Shown in pieces: positions 8,024-16,561 of a stretch of 64,000 nucleotides of DNA. The stretch comes from Bradyrhizobium ottawaense (lineage in GTDB: Bacteria > Pseudomonadota > Alphaproteobacteria > Rhizobiales > Xanthobacteraceae). The stretch spans positions 6,362,001 through 6,426,000 of the forward strand of contig NZ_CP029425.2 in assembly GCF_002278135.3 (NCBI RefSeq). Direction: 5' to 3'. The position numbers were made by a program, and so were the translations under genes. Under the pieces are notes generated by a model. The model was not told the origin of the DNA. It saw only the letters and a program-made list of their open reading frames with translations, and did no database searches. Every line of letters starts with the position of its first letter. Positions within the stretch are counted from its first letter, which is position 1.

Positions 8024-8108
8024 CCGCGATCTGAAGCCGGACAAAACAAACTCCCATTCCGGCCACGAACCGCTCTCACAAGGCCGTGAGACTAGCAGGG
8101 GAACGACG

Positions 8109-8333
8109 ATGCGTGCACAACGCGTTTGGAAAGTGAATGGAGATGCCAGCATCGGGCAGCTCCAGTCGAGACTGGACGATCTGAACAAGCGTCTCGGTCA
8201 ACTCGAAAACCAGCATCCGGAGAGCTGGAAACTCGAGGAACTGAGAGCGAGCGCGCTCAGCCTGTCCCGCGAGATCGACGACATCCGCTGCGCCGAGGCG
8301 ACGGCGGCATTGAGCGAGTTGCTGCGGAAGTAG
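8109..8333 (+). CDS. Small coiled-coil hypothetical protein
   Basis: A 74-residue charged, helical protein. Residues 15-70 form heptad-like leucine repeats (IGQLQSRLDDLNKRLGQLE ... ELRASALSLSREID), suggesting a coiled coil. No signal peptide and no membrane segment. It is followed by two further tiny genes on the same strand. Function unknown. Confidence 0.55.
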   Translation: MRAQRVWKVNGDASIGQLQSRLDDLNKRLGQLENQHPESWKLEELRASALSLSREIDDIRCAEATAALSELLRK

Positions 8334-8443
8334 TCACCCCTGGCGATTCGGCGTTGGCGCCAGCGAAACCCGTCGCTCCCTCTCAGTCGCGCGAGGAACC
8401 AACCTCTCTCGCCGTCATTTCCATGAGAGCATGGAGCACGATC

Positions 8444-8557
8444 ATGACCAGGCACCTGACGCGAACCCATCTCGCGCGCGGCGTGGCCGGCGCGGTATCC
8501 ACGCTGGTCCTGTGCGCGACGGCGGCCTTCGCCCTCGCGCGCCATTTCGCGCTGTAA
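8444..8557 (+). CDS. Tiny membrane or exported peptide (37 aa)
   Basis: ATG at 8444 preceded by GGAG with a 7-base gap encodes 37 residues. A basic start (MTRHLTRTHLARG) is followed by one hydrophobic segment (AGAVSTLVLCATAAFALA). It could be a single-pass membrane peptide or a short signal-like peptide. It sits ten bases before the next gene, so the two may be cotranscribed. An in-frame ATG at 8423 is an alternative start. Confidence 0.4.
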   Translation: MTRHLTRTHLARGVAGAVSTLVLCATAAFALARHFAL

Positions 8558-8567
8558 GGGATTTCGC

Positions 8568-8894
8568 ATGACGTCCGATCCCGAGGAGCAGGTGAGGCTG
8601 CAAGGTTTTGGCGAGATGACGCTACGCACGGCGATCGCGACGCTGACGGCGCTCGCGCCGCGGGAGCAATCGGAGGCTGCGATCTTCCGGGTGCGTGACG
8701 GCGTGCGTCTCGCGCAAAGCGAGATCGCCGAACTCGCGTCGAGCTGGGACATACCTGCGACGCCTGAAGTCAGGTCCCCAAGACTCGTCCCCGAACAGCA
8801 CTGGCCCGACATCGTTCGCGGCATGGTGCGCGAAGCGCCGCTGCCGGCGCTGCTGGTGGCGTTTCTGGTGGGGGTGGTGGTGGCAAGGCGGTGA
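8568..8894 (+). CDS. Hypothetical protein with C-terminal membrane anchor
   Basis: A 108-residue protein: a soluble helical part (residues 1-85) then a hydrophobic tail (LPALLVAFLVGVVVARR) that resembles a tail anchor, as in the ElaB/YqjD-type small inner-membrane proteins. Similarity to a named family is not certain. It follows the 37-residue gene by ten bases. Together with the coiled-coil gene at 8109 this forms a run of three small unknown genes. Confidence 0.55.
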   Translation: MTSDPEEQVRLQGFGEMTLRTAIATLTALAPREQSEAAIFRVRDGVRLAQSEIAELASSWDIPATPEVRSPRLVPEQHWPDIVRGMVREAPLPALLVAFLVGVVVARR

Positions 8895-8925
8895 GGAACC
8901 CCACCGCCCGCCCGGGGACCCCGAC

Positions 8926-10269
8926 CTATTCGTGACGATCCATCGCGGAGGTCGCCTTGGTGTCGCGCATCGTCAGATAGACCAGCAGCGAAACCGCGAT
9001 GCAGCCGGTCAGATACCAGTAGAACCAGCTTTCGTGGCCGATCGACTTGAACCATAACGCGATCGATTCGGCGGTACCGCCGAAGATCGAGACGGTCAGC
9101 GCATAGGGCACCCCGACGCCCGTTGCGCGTACGCTGGTCGGAAACAGTTCCGCCTTCACCACCGCATTGATCGCGGTATAGCCCGACACGATCATCCAGG
9201 CGGCGGCGATCAGCAGGAAGGCGGAAAATGCATCGTGCGTGGCCTGCAGCGTCGTCAGCAAGGGAATGGTGAACAACGTGCCGGATACGCCGAAGCCGAT
9301 CAGCAGCCATTTGCGCCCGATGCGGTCGGAGATCGCACCGTAGACCGGTTGCAGCACCATCGCGAAGACGAGGCTTCCCGCTGTCACCATGGTGGTCTGG
9401 TCGTCGGTCAGCTTCACCGACAGGCGGAGGAATTTCTGCATATAGGTGGTGTAGGTGTAGAACGCCGCCGTGCCGCCCATGGTCAGCCCCACCACGAGCA
9501 TTAGCTCACGCGGGTAGTTCAGCAGCGCGCGGATCGAGCTGGATTTCTTCACCGCGGCCTGGCTGCTCTTGAAGGCGTCGGTTTCGTGCAGATTGCTCCG
9601 CATCAAGGCCGCGACGACCGCGAGCACGGCACCGAACGCAAACGGCACGCGCCAGCCCCAGGCCCGGATCTCCTCAGTCGAGAGAAACACCTTCTGCAGG
9701 AGAAGCAGCACGAGGATGGCGCAGAGCTGCCCGCCGATCAGGGTCACGTACTGGAAGCTGGAGTAGAAGCCGCGATTCTTCTCGTCGGCGACCTCACTGA
9801 GATAGGTGGCGCTGGTGCCGTATTCGCCGCCGAGGCTCAGCCCCTGCAGGACCCGCGCGAGGCCGAGGATGACGGGAGCGGCCAGACCGATCGAAGCATA
9901 AGTCGGTGTCACCGCAATGATCAGCGACCCGAAGCACATCATCACGACGGACAGCGTCAGCGCGTTGCGCCGGCCATAGCGATCGGCCAGATGGCCGAAC
10001 ATCCAGCCGCCGAGCGGGCGCACCAGGAAGCCCGCAGCAAACAGCAGCGCCGCATTGAGCTGCTGCACCACCTCGTCGCCATCAGGGAAGAACGCCTTGG
10101 CGAAATACAGGGAGAACGCCGCATAGGCGTAGAAATCGTACCACTCGACGAGATTGCCGACCGAGCCGACGAAGATCGCGCGCAACCGGCGCTTCATGTC
10201 GGTGATATCGGCACGCTGCTCCGTGACGGGCGCTCCGACAGTCTGAATTGTGGCTTCCTGTGAACTCAC
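8926..10269 (-). CDS. MHS-family MFS symporter for organic acids (KgtP/ProP-like)
   Basis: A 447-residue, twelve-helix major facilitator. The stretch GNLVEWYDFYAYAAFSLYFAKAFFP opens helix 1, a hallmark of the metabolite:H+ symporter family (alpha-ketoglutarate, dicarboxylate, proline and citrate carriers). The start is GTG at 10269 with GGAGG five bases before it. A canonical sigma-54 promoter lies about 50 bases upstream, and a DctB/DctD-like two-component system is next door on the same strand, so a C4-dicarboxylate or 2-oxoglutarate substrate is likely. In Pseudomonas the comparable MifS/MifR system controls a 2-oxoglutarate carrier; the substrate here is inferred. Confidence 0.88.
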   Translation of the reverse strand: MSSQEATIQTVGAPVTEQRADITDMKRRLRAIFVGSVGNLVEWYDFYAYAAFSLYFAKAFFPDGDEVVQQLNAALLFAAGFLVRPLGGWMFGHLADRYGRRNALTLSVVMMCFGSLIIAVTPTYASIGLAAPVILGLARVLQGLSLGGEYGTSATYLSEVADEKNRGFYSSFQYVTLIGGQLCAILVLLLLQKVFLSTEEIRAWGWRVPFAFGAVLAVVAALMRSNLHETDAFKSSQAAVKKSSSIRALLNYPRELMLVVGLTMGGTAAFYTYTTYMQKFLRLSVKLTDDQTTMVTAGSLVFAMVLQPVYGAISDRIGRKWLLIGFGVSGTLFTIPLLTTLQATHDAFSAFLLIAAAWMIVSGYTAINAVVKAELFPTSVRATGVGVPYALTVSIFGGTAESIALWFKSIGHESWFYWYLTGCIAVSLLVYLTMRDTKATSAMDRHE

Positions 10270-10319
10270 GACGTCCTCCGCAGATTTATTGGAAAACCGG
10301 ATGGTTTCGGCGCTGCTTC

Positions 10320-10335
10320 AGCAACGGCCGTGCCA
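10320..10335 (-). promoter_or_regulatory. Sigma-54 (-24/-12) promoter of the MHS transporter
   Basis: The minus strand reads TGGCACGGCCGTTGCT. GG and GC are exactly ten bases apart, matching the RpoN consensus TGGCAC-N5-TTGCW without mismatch. Transcription would start near 10310, leaving a leader of about 40 bases before the GTG start at 10269. Confidence 0.85.
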
Positions 10336-10428
10336 ATCGGGAGCGGCACGCGAAAACGGCGGGAATTGCCGTAAATTGAGCAGTTTTTGAGGAGGACGAC
10401 CACGCGAGGGCGGGAGCGTCGGCAAGAA

Positions 10429-10469
10429 TCCGCCGATGCGAATGTCGACATCGGCGGATTTCCGCCGAT
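10429..10469. promoter_or_regulatory. Three-half-site array, probable DctD-type activator binding region
   Basis: Half-site TCCGCCGAT at 10429-10437, its inverse ATCGGCGGA at 10450-10458, and TCCGCCGAT again at 10461-10469. The first two lie in a perfect 12-bp inverted repeat (10427-10438 with 10449-10460); the last two form a 9-2-9 palindrome. The array is 95-135 bases upstream of the sigma-54 promoter and just past the dctD-like stop, where an upstream activator site is expected. It could also serve as a transcript-end hairpin. Confidence 0.65.
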
Positions 10470-10480
10470 CAATCGCCGGC

Positions 10481-11839
10481 TCAGGGCTCCTTGCGGCCGG
10501 GCCGCGCCAGCGCGTATTTCGCCATCTTCTCGTTCAGCGTCCGGCGCGGCACGCCGAGCTCCTCGGTGACGGCGGCAATCGACCAGTCATGCTCGCGCAA
10601 GGCGGCCTCGATCAGCGCACGCTCGTAGGCCGCAACGCGGTCGGCGAGCGACCGCTGCGGCGCTCCCGGTTCGCCGCGTCGAAGGATCTCGGCGACGCTG
10701 CGACCGGTCGCGACCAGTCCCAGCGCATAGCGTTCGGCGACGTTCTTCAGCTCGCGCACATTGCCAGGCCAGTCATGGGCGAGCAGCGCATCGAGATCGT
10801 CCGCCCGCAGCGGCGACATCGTGCGGCCCGCGCCCTGGGCGGCAGCGGCGGCAAAATGCTCGAACAGCAGCAGGACGTCATTGCCGCGCTCGCGCAGCGC
10901 CGGCAGGTGGACCTCCGCCGCCGCAAGACGGAAGTAAAGGTCGGAGCGGAAGCGCCCCTGGCGGCTGTCGGCCGCGAGATCACCCTTGGCTGCCGCGATG
11001 ACGCGAACGTCGACCGGCAGCAGCTTGTTGGACCCGACCCGCTCGATCGCGCGCTCCTGCAGCGCCCGCAGGATCTTGGCCTGGAACGGAAGCGGCATGC
11101 TTTCGATCTCGTCGAGCAACAGCGTGCCGCCGCTCGCGTGCTCGAACTTTCCGATGCGGGCGCCACGTGCGCCGGTGAAGGCGCCGGCCTCATGGCCGAA
11201 CAATTCGCTTTCGAACAATTCGGCCGGGATCGCGGCGCAGTTCACGGCAACGAAAGGCGCCTTCGCGCGCGGACCGAAATCGTGCAGGGCCCGCGCCACC
11301 ACCTCCTTGCCGGTTCCGGTCTCGCCGGTGACGATAACGTCGCGATCGTGACCGGCGAGCTCGAGCACGCTGGCGCGCACCGCGACCATCGGCTTCGACA
11401 GGCCGATCAGGCGGGCATCGATCTCGCCGGGCGCGGCGAGGCGATCCGAGAGCTGGCGAAGCTGCAATTTCAACTGTCGCCGCTCGATCGCGCGGGTCAT
11501 GACTGCCGAGAGCAGCTCGGGATCATGAGGCTTCTGCAGGAAATCGTAGGCGCCCTCGCGCATCGCAGCGACCGCCAGAGGCACGTCGCCATGCGCGGTC
11601 AGGAGCACGACGGGAATATCAGGATCGGCGCGGCGAATGTCGCGCATCAACTCGAGCCCGGATCGCTGCGGCATGCGAAAATCGGTCAGCACGGCGTCGG
11701 GCGGAGTTTCCTTCACGAGGCGCATGGCCTCGTCCGCGCCCGCGGCAACCCGGACCGTGAACCCGCCCAGCTCCAGCCACTGCCGCACCGAATTGCGGAC
11801 GATCTCCTCGTCGTCGACGACGAGCAAGGACCCGCTCAT
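10481..11839 (-). CDS. Sigma-54-dependent response regulator (DctD-like)
   Basis: A 452-residue NtrC-family activator. The receiver domain spans residues 1-120 with acidic pair D9/D10 and phosphoacceptor Asp53 (VLTDFRMP). The AAA+ domain (about 145-380) has Walker A GETGTGKE and an intact sigma-54-contacting GAFTGA loop (GHEAGAFTGA). The Fis-type DNA-binding helix-turn-helix is at the C-terminus (VTEELGVPRRTLNEKM). The ATG at 11839 overlaps the kinase stop by four bases. When phosphorylated it should bind the array immediately downstream and activate the neighbouring MHS transporter through RpoN. Confidence 0.92.
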   Translation of the reverse strand: MSGSLLVVDDEEIVRNSVRQWLELGGFTVRVAAGADEAMRLVKETPPDAVLTDFRMPQRSGLELMRDIRRADPDIPVVLLTAHGDVPLAVAAMREGAYDFLQKPHDPELLSAVMTRAIERRQLKLQLRQLSDRLAAPGEIDARLIGLSKPMVAVRASVLELAGHDRDVIVTGETGTGKEVVARALHDFGPRAKAPFVAVNCAAIPAELFESELFGHEAGAFTGARGARIGKFEHASGGTLLLDEIESMPLPFQAKILRALQERAIERVGSNKLLPVDVRVIAAAKGDLAADSRQGRFRSDLYFRLAAAEVHLPALRERGNDVLLLFEHFAAAAAQGAGRTMSPLRADDLDALLAHDWPGNVRELKNVAERYALGLVATGRSVAEILRRGEPGAPQRSLADRVAAYERALIEAALREHDWSIAAVTEELGVPRRTLNEKMAKYALARPGRKEP

Positions 11840-13623
11840 GCCTGCAGTTCCGATTGCTGGAAAACCGGCGCGACATCCACGACCGGAATGACGACCTTGA
11901 AAGTCGAGCCTTTGCCCGGCGCGCTCTCCACCAAGATATCTCCTCCGAACTCCCTGACGATTCCGTACGAGATCGAAAGCCCGAGGCCAAGCCCCTCGCC
12001 GATCTCCTTGGTGGTGAAGAACGGGTCGAACAGCGATTTGAGGTGCTCGGGTACGATGCCGGCGCCGGTGTCGCCGACCTCGATCACAGCGCTGTCGTCG
12101 CGGCGGCCGAGCCGGACCTGGAGCACCCGCCGCTCGCAATCGCGCATCGCATCGATCGCATTCGACAGCAGATTGACGACGACCTGCTCGAGCCGGATCG
12201 GATTGGCAAGGCTATGGAGCGGCTCGGCAGGCGCCTCGCGCACCACCTCGATATGCTCGTGGTCGATGCGGTATTGCAGCAGGCGGACCGCATTGTCGAT
12301 GACAGGCGCGAGCTCTACGGCGCTGCGCGTCCCGGTCTCCTTGCGCGCGAACATGCGCAGGTGATCGATCAGTGCCATCATGCGCTCGGCGATCGAAGAC
12401 ATCAGGTCGAGGTTGGCGGCCGCGCGATCGACCTCGTTGCGGCGGAGCAGGACGCGACTGCTCGCGACATAGGTGATCAGCGCCGCGAGCGGCTGGTTGA
12501 TCTCGTGCGCGACGCCGGCAAGCGCCTGGCCGAGGCTCGCGAGCTTGGCGCTCTGCACCAGGCTTTCCATGGTCCGGCGCAGCTCTTCCGTGCGCTCGGC
12601 CACGCGCCGCTCGAGAACGTCATGCGCCTCGAGCTTCGCCCTGATGGCCTGCCGCCGCTGCCAGGCAACCAGCACGACCAGCAGCGCGGCGACGAGAGCC
12701 AGGACGCTCGCGATCGCGACGGTCGCCGCACTGCGCTTGGCATCCGCGACGTCCGAGAACAGGAGCAGCTTCCAGCCCTGGTCGTGCGGATGGACCTGAA
12801 GGGCGTATTCCCCGAGCTCGGCATTACCGCGACCGCGCGCGCGACCGATCTGGATGCGCTGCCGATCGCGCTCGGGCACGAAGATTGGAGCGGCGTCGAT
12901 CGCCTGACCGAATTGCTGTGCGGCGTTCAGCTCTGCGAGCCGCTCCGCCGGCACCGGGAGCAGCGGACGATATTTCCAGTCCTCGCGGCTGGCGAGGAAG
13001 ATCACGCCGTTCTCGTCCTCCATCGCCACGAGGTCGCCCGCCCGCGCCCAGTCGGACTCGAGCGAACCGAGATCGATCTTGACCACGGCGACACCGAGGG
13101 TTTTGCCGCCCTCCACGATCCGATGCGACAGGAAATAGCCGGGCTGTCCCGTGGTGGCGCCGACGGCGTAGTAATGGCCCTCGCCGGCGCGCATGGCGTC
13201 CACGAAATAGGCGCGGAACGCGTAATTGTGCCCGACGAAACTCGAATCCTGGTCGAAATTGCTCGCCGCCAGAGCGAGACCGGTGCTGTCGAGGACATAC
13301 AGCTCGGCCGATCGAGCTCCCTGGTTGAGCGATTTGAGGTAGCGATTCGCGGCGGCGGTCGCCGATGCGTCATGGGGATCGCGGTAGAGCTCGCGGATGG
13401 GATCGGCGAGCGACAGAACCGCCGGCAAATAGCGATAGCGCGCGACGGTCGCGTCGAAGGTGCTTGCAATCAGCGCAAGCCGGTCATTGCCCTCCCGCTG
13501 CATGCGCGCAAACCCTGCATCCAGCGCGAGAACGTAGGCCAGCCAGCCCACCGCCGCGATCGCCGCAAGCGCGAGAGCGCCCGTCAGCGTGTGCCGCAGC
13601 AGAGCTGGACGAGGAGTTTGCAT
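11836..13623 (-). CDS. Sensor histidine kinase (DctB-like)
   Basis: A 595-residue membrane kinase. A transmembrane helix (residues about 14-34) and a second near residue 300 enclose a periplasmic double-PAS/Cache region of the type that binds C4-dicarboxylates in DctB. A short coiled coil follows (RVAERTEELRRTMESL). The HisKA domain has AGVAHEINQPLAAL, and the ATPase domain has NLLSNAIDAM, DTGAGI and EGLGLGLSIS. Start ATG at 13623; longer in-frame starts would run back through the tRNA gene and are rejected. It forms an operon with the DctD-like regulator. The ligand is inferred as a dicarboxylate or 2-oxoacid. Confidence 0.9.
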   Translation of the reverse strand: MQTPRPALLRHTLTGALALAAIAAVGWLAYVLALDAGFARMQREGNDRLALIASTFDATVARYRYLPAVLSLADPIRELYRDPHDASATAAANRYLKSLNQGARSAELYVLDSTGLALAASNFDQDSSFVGHNYAFRAYFVDAMRAGEGHYYAVGATTGQPGYFLSHRIVEGGKTLGVAVVKIDLGSLESDWARAGDLVAMEDENGVIFLASREDWKYRPLLPVPAERLAELNAAQQFGQAIDAAPIFVPERDRQRIQIGRARGRGNAELGEYALQVHPHDQGWKLLLFSDVADAKRSAATVAIASVLALVAALLVVLVAWQRRQAIRAKLEAHDVLERRVAERTEELRRTMESLVQSAKLASLGQALAGVAHEINQPLAALITYVASSRVLLRRNEVDRAAANLDLMSSIAERMMALIDHLRMFARKETGTRSAVELAPVIDNAVRLLQYRIDHEHIEVVREAPAEPLHSLANPIRLEQVVVNLLSNAIDAMRDCERRVLQVRLGRRDDSAVIEVGDTGAGIVPEHLKSLFDPFFTTKEIGEGLGLGLSISYGIVREFGGDILVESAPGKGSTFKVVIPVVDVAPVFQQSELQA

Positions 13624-13898
13624 CTGGGCTCCGGACCGGGACGATATCGCTAGGTAGCATATCGCGCGACCGGCGCCCGAGGGGACCGCCGCGCGGAAAA
13701 GGGGCTGCTGGGGGAATGCCGAGCCGTCCGGTCGGTCGGGTCCGGCCCATGGGCCGCAACAAGCCATGCCGCCGTAACAGACCGCCCTGCCCGGCCAAAT
13801 CGGCCGTGGACCCGATCCCGAAATCGTTGCAAAAAGGCGTTCCGAGGCGCCGGCGGCCGGTCCGCCAAGCCTCTGGAAAACGTCGACTTTTGGAAGAA

Positions 13899-13975
13899 TG
13901 GTCGGAGTGGCAGGATTCGAACCTGCGACCCCTGCGTCCCGAACGCAGTGCTCTACCGGGCTGAGCCACACTCCG
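13899..13975 (-). tRNA. tRNA-Pro (anticodon CGG)
   Basis: The minus strand folds as a complete cloverleaf of 77 bases. The acceptor pair is CGGAGTG/CACTCCG with discriminator A and an encoded CCA. The anticodon arm is CTGCG-TTCGGGA-CGCAG, giving anticodon CGG, and the T arm is GCAGG-TTCGAAT-CCTGC. It lies between the divergent dctB-like kinase and the sua5 gene. No mobile element adjoins it. Confidence 0.96.
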
Positions 13976-14025
13976 ACAAGAAGGCGGCTTATAGCGGCGG
14001 GTTCGGCGCACTGCAAGCGGCCGGC

Positions 14026-15033
14026 ATGAGGAATTTTGTCCCTGTGAAAACGGGTCTTGAAACGCTGATTTTACCGGCCGGCGAGGCCGGCGCCGAGGCT
14101 GCGGCCCGCACGCTGGCCTCCGGCGGGCTGGTCGCGTTTCCGACCGAGACCGTCTACGGGCTCGGGGCGGATGCGGCCAATGCCGCCGCGATCGCCCATC
14201 TCTACGCCGCCAAGGGGCGGCCGGCGTTCAATCCGCTGATCGCCCATGTCCCGGACATTGCCGCCGCGCGGCGGATCGGCCGGTTCGACGCGCGCGCGTT
14301 GAGGCTCGCGGAAGCGTTCTGGCCGGGACCGCTGACGCTGGTGGTGCCGAAGACGGAGGGCTGCGCGGTGGCCGAGCTCGCCACCGCGGGCCTCGACACG
14401 GTCGCGATTCGCATTCCCGCGCACAAGGTGGCGCAGGCGATCCTCCGCGCCTTCGGCAGCGCCGTGGTGGCGCCGTCCGCCAACATCTCCGGCCACGTCT
14501 CGCCGACGCTGGCGGCCCATGTCGTGAGCGACTTGTCGGGGCGGATCGACCTGATCGTGGACGGCGGGCCTGTTACGGTCGGCGTCGAATCCACCATCGT
14601 CGGCTGCCTCGAGGCACCGATGCTGCTTCGCCCCGGCGGGCTGTCGCGCGAGCGGATCGAGGCGGTGCTGGGCGCCCCCCTGGCGCGGCTGCCGGTGGAG
14701 GCCGAGAGCGACGACAGCCAGCCGCTGGCACCGGGCATGCTGGCCTCGCATTACGCGCCGCGCGCCAGCGTGCGGCTTCGCGCGCAGGACGTTGCGCCCG
14801 GCGAAGCGCTGCTGGCGTTCGGCTCTGAGCGCCTGCCTGGCGTCGATGCGGCCGTCGCTGTCATGAATTTGTCGCCCACCGGTGATCTCGATGAAGCCGC
14901 CGCCAATCTGTTCGGCTATCTTCGCGCCCTCGATGCGAAGGGGCCACGGGCCATCGCGGTGATGACGATCCCCGAAGACGATCTGGGCGAAGCGATCAAT
15001 GACCGGCTGCGCCGGGCTGCGGTGGCGAGATAG
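14026..15033 (+). CDS. L-threonylcarbamoyladenylate synthase (Sua5/YrdC type)
   Basis: A 335-residue two-domain Sua5 protein. The YrdC domain (residues about 15-205) has GGLVAFPTETVYGLGADA, KGRPAFNPLIAHV, APSANISGHVSPT and VGVESTIVG; the C-terminal Sua5 domain contains PGMLASHYAP. It makes threonylcarbamoyl-AMP from Thr, bicarbonate and ATP, the first step of t6A37 formation in ANN-decoding tRNAs. The long form with the Sua5 domain, rather than short TsaC, is seen. Start at ATG 14026; a frame open from 13948 begins inside the tRNA and is not used. Confidence 0.93.
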   Translation: MRNFVPVKTGLETLILPAGEAGAEAAARTLASGGLVAFPTETVYGLGADAANAAAIAHLYAAKGRPAFNPLIAHVPDIAAARRIGRFDARALRLAEAFWPGPLTLVVPKTEGCAVAELATAGLDTVAIRIPAHKVAQAILRAFGSAVVAPSANISGHVSPTLAAHVVSDLSGRIDLIVDGGPVTVGVESTIVGCLEAPMLLRPGGLSRERIEAVLGAPLARLPVEAESDDSQPLAPGMLASHYAPRASVRLRAQDVAPGEALLAFGSERLPGVDAAVAVMNLSPTGDLDEAAANLFGYLRALDAKGPRAIAVMTIPEDDLGEAINDRLRRAAVAR

Positions 15034-15102
15034 CGCATGATCCGGACCCGAAGGGCCGCGTTGGCGAAAAGTGCGTAGCGGTTTTCCGATAAGATCATGC
15101 GC
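15034..15102. repeat. Intergenic palindromic repeat, family F (copy 1)
   Basis: Begins GCATGATCCGGA and ends AAGATCATGCGC, with inner GAAAAGTGCG and GCGGTTTTCC. It starts one base after the sua5 stop and may act as its transcript-end hairpin. An inverted relative is at 33963-34010. This element type is common in Rhizobiales genomes. Confidence 0.75.
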
Positions 15103-15133
15103 AAAAGATCAAGAGCGAAGTAGAGACGAGACA

Positions 15134-16561
15134 ATGAACATCAATAAGCCTGCGATCCCTCCACTTGCGCCCGAGCTGATCGACCAATTTCGCAAGATCG
15201 TCGGCGACAAGCACGCGATCACCGATGCAACCGACATCGAGCCTTACGTCACCGAGGAGCGCAATCTGTTCCACGGCCGCTCGCCGCTGGTGCTGCGCCC
15301 GGGCTCGACGGCGGAGGTCTCCGCGATCTGCAAGCTCGCCTCAGAACACAAGATCGCGCTGGTGCCGCAGGGCGGCAATACCGGGCTCGTCGGCGGACAG
15401 ACGCCGCACAATGGCGAGGTGGTGGTGTCGCTGCGGCGGCTCGACAAGATCCGCGAAGTCGACACGGCGTCCAACACCATGACCTGCGAGGCCGGCGTGG
15501 TGCTGCAGGTTGCGCAAGCGAAGGCGTCCGATGTCGACCGGCTGTTTCCGCTCTCGCTCGGCGCCGAGGGCAGCTGCACCATCGGCGGCAATCTCTCCAC
15601 CAATGCCGGCGGCACCGCCGCGCTCGCCTATGGCGTGGCGCGCGAGATGGCGCTGGGGCTGGAAGTCGTGCTCGCCGACGGGCGCGTGCTGGGCGTGCTG
15701 TCGAAGCTGAAAAAGGACAACACCGGCTACAATCTGCACAATCTCTTCATCGGCGCCGAAGGCACGCTCGGCATCATCACGGCGGCGACGCTGAAGCTGT
15801 TTCCGAAGCCGCGGGCGGTCGAGACCGCCTATGTCGGGCTGAAGTCGCCAGCGGCGGCCTTGAAGCTGCTGACCATCGCGCAAAGCGAGGCCGCGAGCGC
15901 GCTGACGAGTTTTGAACTATTGTCGGAGATGGCGGTCGATTTCTCGGTGCGGCACGGCATCGACGTGCGCGATCCGCTCAGCGAGAAGCATCCCTGGTAC
16001 GTGCTGATGGAGTTGTCGTCTCCCGGCGACGACGCCCGCACGCCGCTGGAGACGATCCTCGCCCGCGCCATGGAAGAGGAGATCGTCGACGACGCCGTGA
16101 TCGCGGCCAACCTCAGCCAGCGCAACAATTTCTGGAAGCTGCGCGAGGAGATGTCGTCGGCGCAGAAGCCGGAGGGCGGCTCGATCAAGCACGACATCTC
16201 GGTGCCGATCGCCGCGGTGCCTGAATTCATCGCGGAAGCCAACGCCGCCGTGGTGAAGCTGATCCCGGGCGCGCGGCCGGTGCCGTTCGGCCATCTCGGC
16301 GACGGCAATCTGCATTACAATGTCAGCCAGCCGATCGGGGCCGACACCGCGGACTTCCTGGCGCGCTGGCACGACATGAACGCCGTCGTGTTCGAGATCG
16401 TGCTGCGCATGGGCGGATCGATCTCGGCCGAGCACGGCATCGGCGTGCTCAAGCGCGACGAGCTGCCCGACGTCAAGGACAAGACCGCGATCGAGCTGAT
16501 GCGCGCCATCAAGGCGATGCTCGATCCGCTTGGCATCATGAATCCGGGGAAGGTGCTGTGA
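15134..16561 (+). CDS. FAD-linked D-2-hydroxyacid dehydrogenase (D2HGDH/GlcD-like)
   Basis: A 475-residue flavoprotein. The N-terminal FAD_binding_4 domain has LVPQGGNTGLVGGQTP and LGAEGSCTIGGNLSTNAGG. The C-terminal oxidase domain has the metal-site motifs GHLGDGNLHYN and SAEHGIGVLKRDEL. The arrangement fits D-2-hydroxyglutarate or D-lactate dehydrogenases that pass electrons to a flavoprotein or the respiratory chain. It is followed by a GNAT gene whose GTG start overlaps its stop. The substrate cannot be decided from sequence; D-2-hydroxyglutarate is the common assignment. Confidence 0.87.
   Translation: MNINKPAIPPLAPELIDQFRKIVGDKHAITDATDIEPYVTEERNLFHGRSPLVLRPGSTAEVSAICKLASEHKIALVPQGGNTGLVGGQTPHNGEVVVSLRRLDKIREVDTASNTMTCEAGVVLQVAQAKASDVDRLFPLSLGAEGSCTIGGNLSTNAGGTAALAYGVAREMALGLEVVLADGRVLGVLSKLKKDNTGYNLHNLFIGAEGTLGIITAATLKLFPKPRAVETAYVGLKSPAAALKLLTIAQSEAASALTSFELLSEMAVDFSVRHGIDVRDPLSEKHPWYVLMELSSPGDDARTPLETILARAMEEEIVDDAVIAANLSQRNNFWKLREEMSSAQKPEGGSIKHDISVPIAAVPEFIAEANAAVVKLIPGARPVPFGHLGDGNLHYNVSQPIGADTADFLARWHDMNAVVFEIVLRMGGSISAEHGIGVLKRDELPDVKDKTAIELMRAIKAMLDPLGIMNPGKVL

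Noticed and set aside
10427..10460. The 12-bp inverted repeat read as a simple terminator of the dctD-like gene
   Set aside because: No T-run follows on the minus strand, and a third half-site and the correct distance to the sigma-54 promoter favour a regulator-binding array, although a dual role is possible.
10436..13653. Two long plus-strand frames (642 and 599 codons) across the two-component genes
   Set aside because: The minus strand encodes a full kinase and regulator with all catalytic motifs; the plus-strand translations lack any domain.
13899..13975. tRNA-Pro as an integration site for a genomic island
   Set aside because: No integrase, direct repeat of the tRNA end, or change in gene content is visible on either side.
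13948..14025. N-terminal extension of the Sua5 frame into the tRNA gene
   Set aside because: The extension would be translated from tRNA-Pro sequence; the ATG at 14026 gives a normal Sua5 N-terminus.
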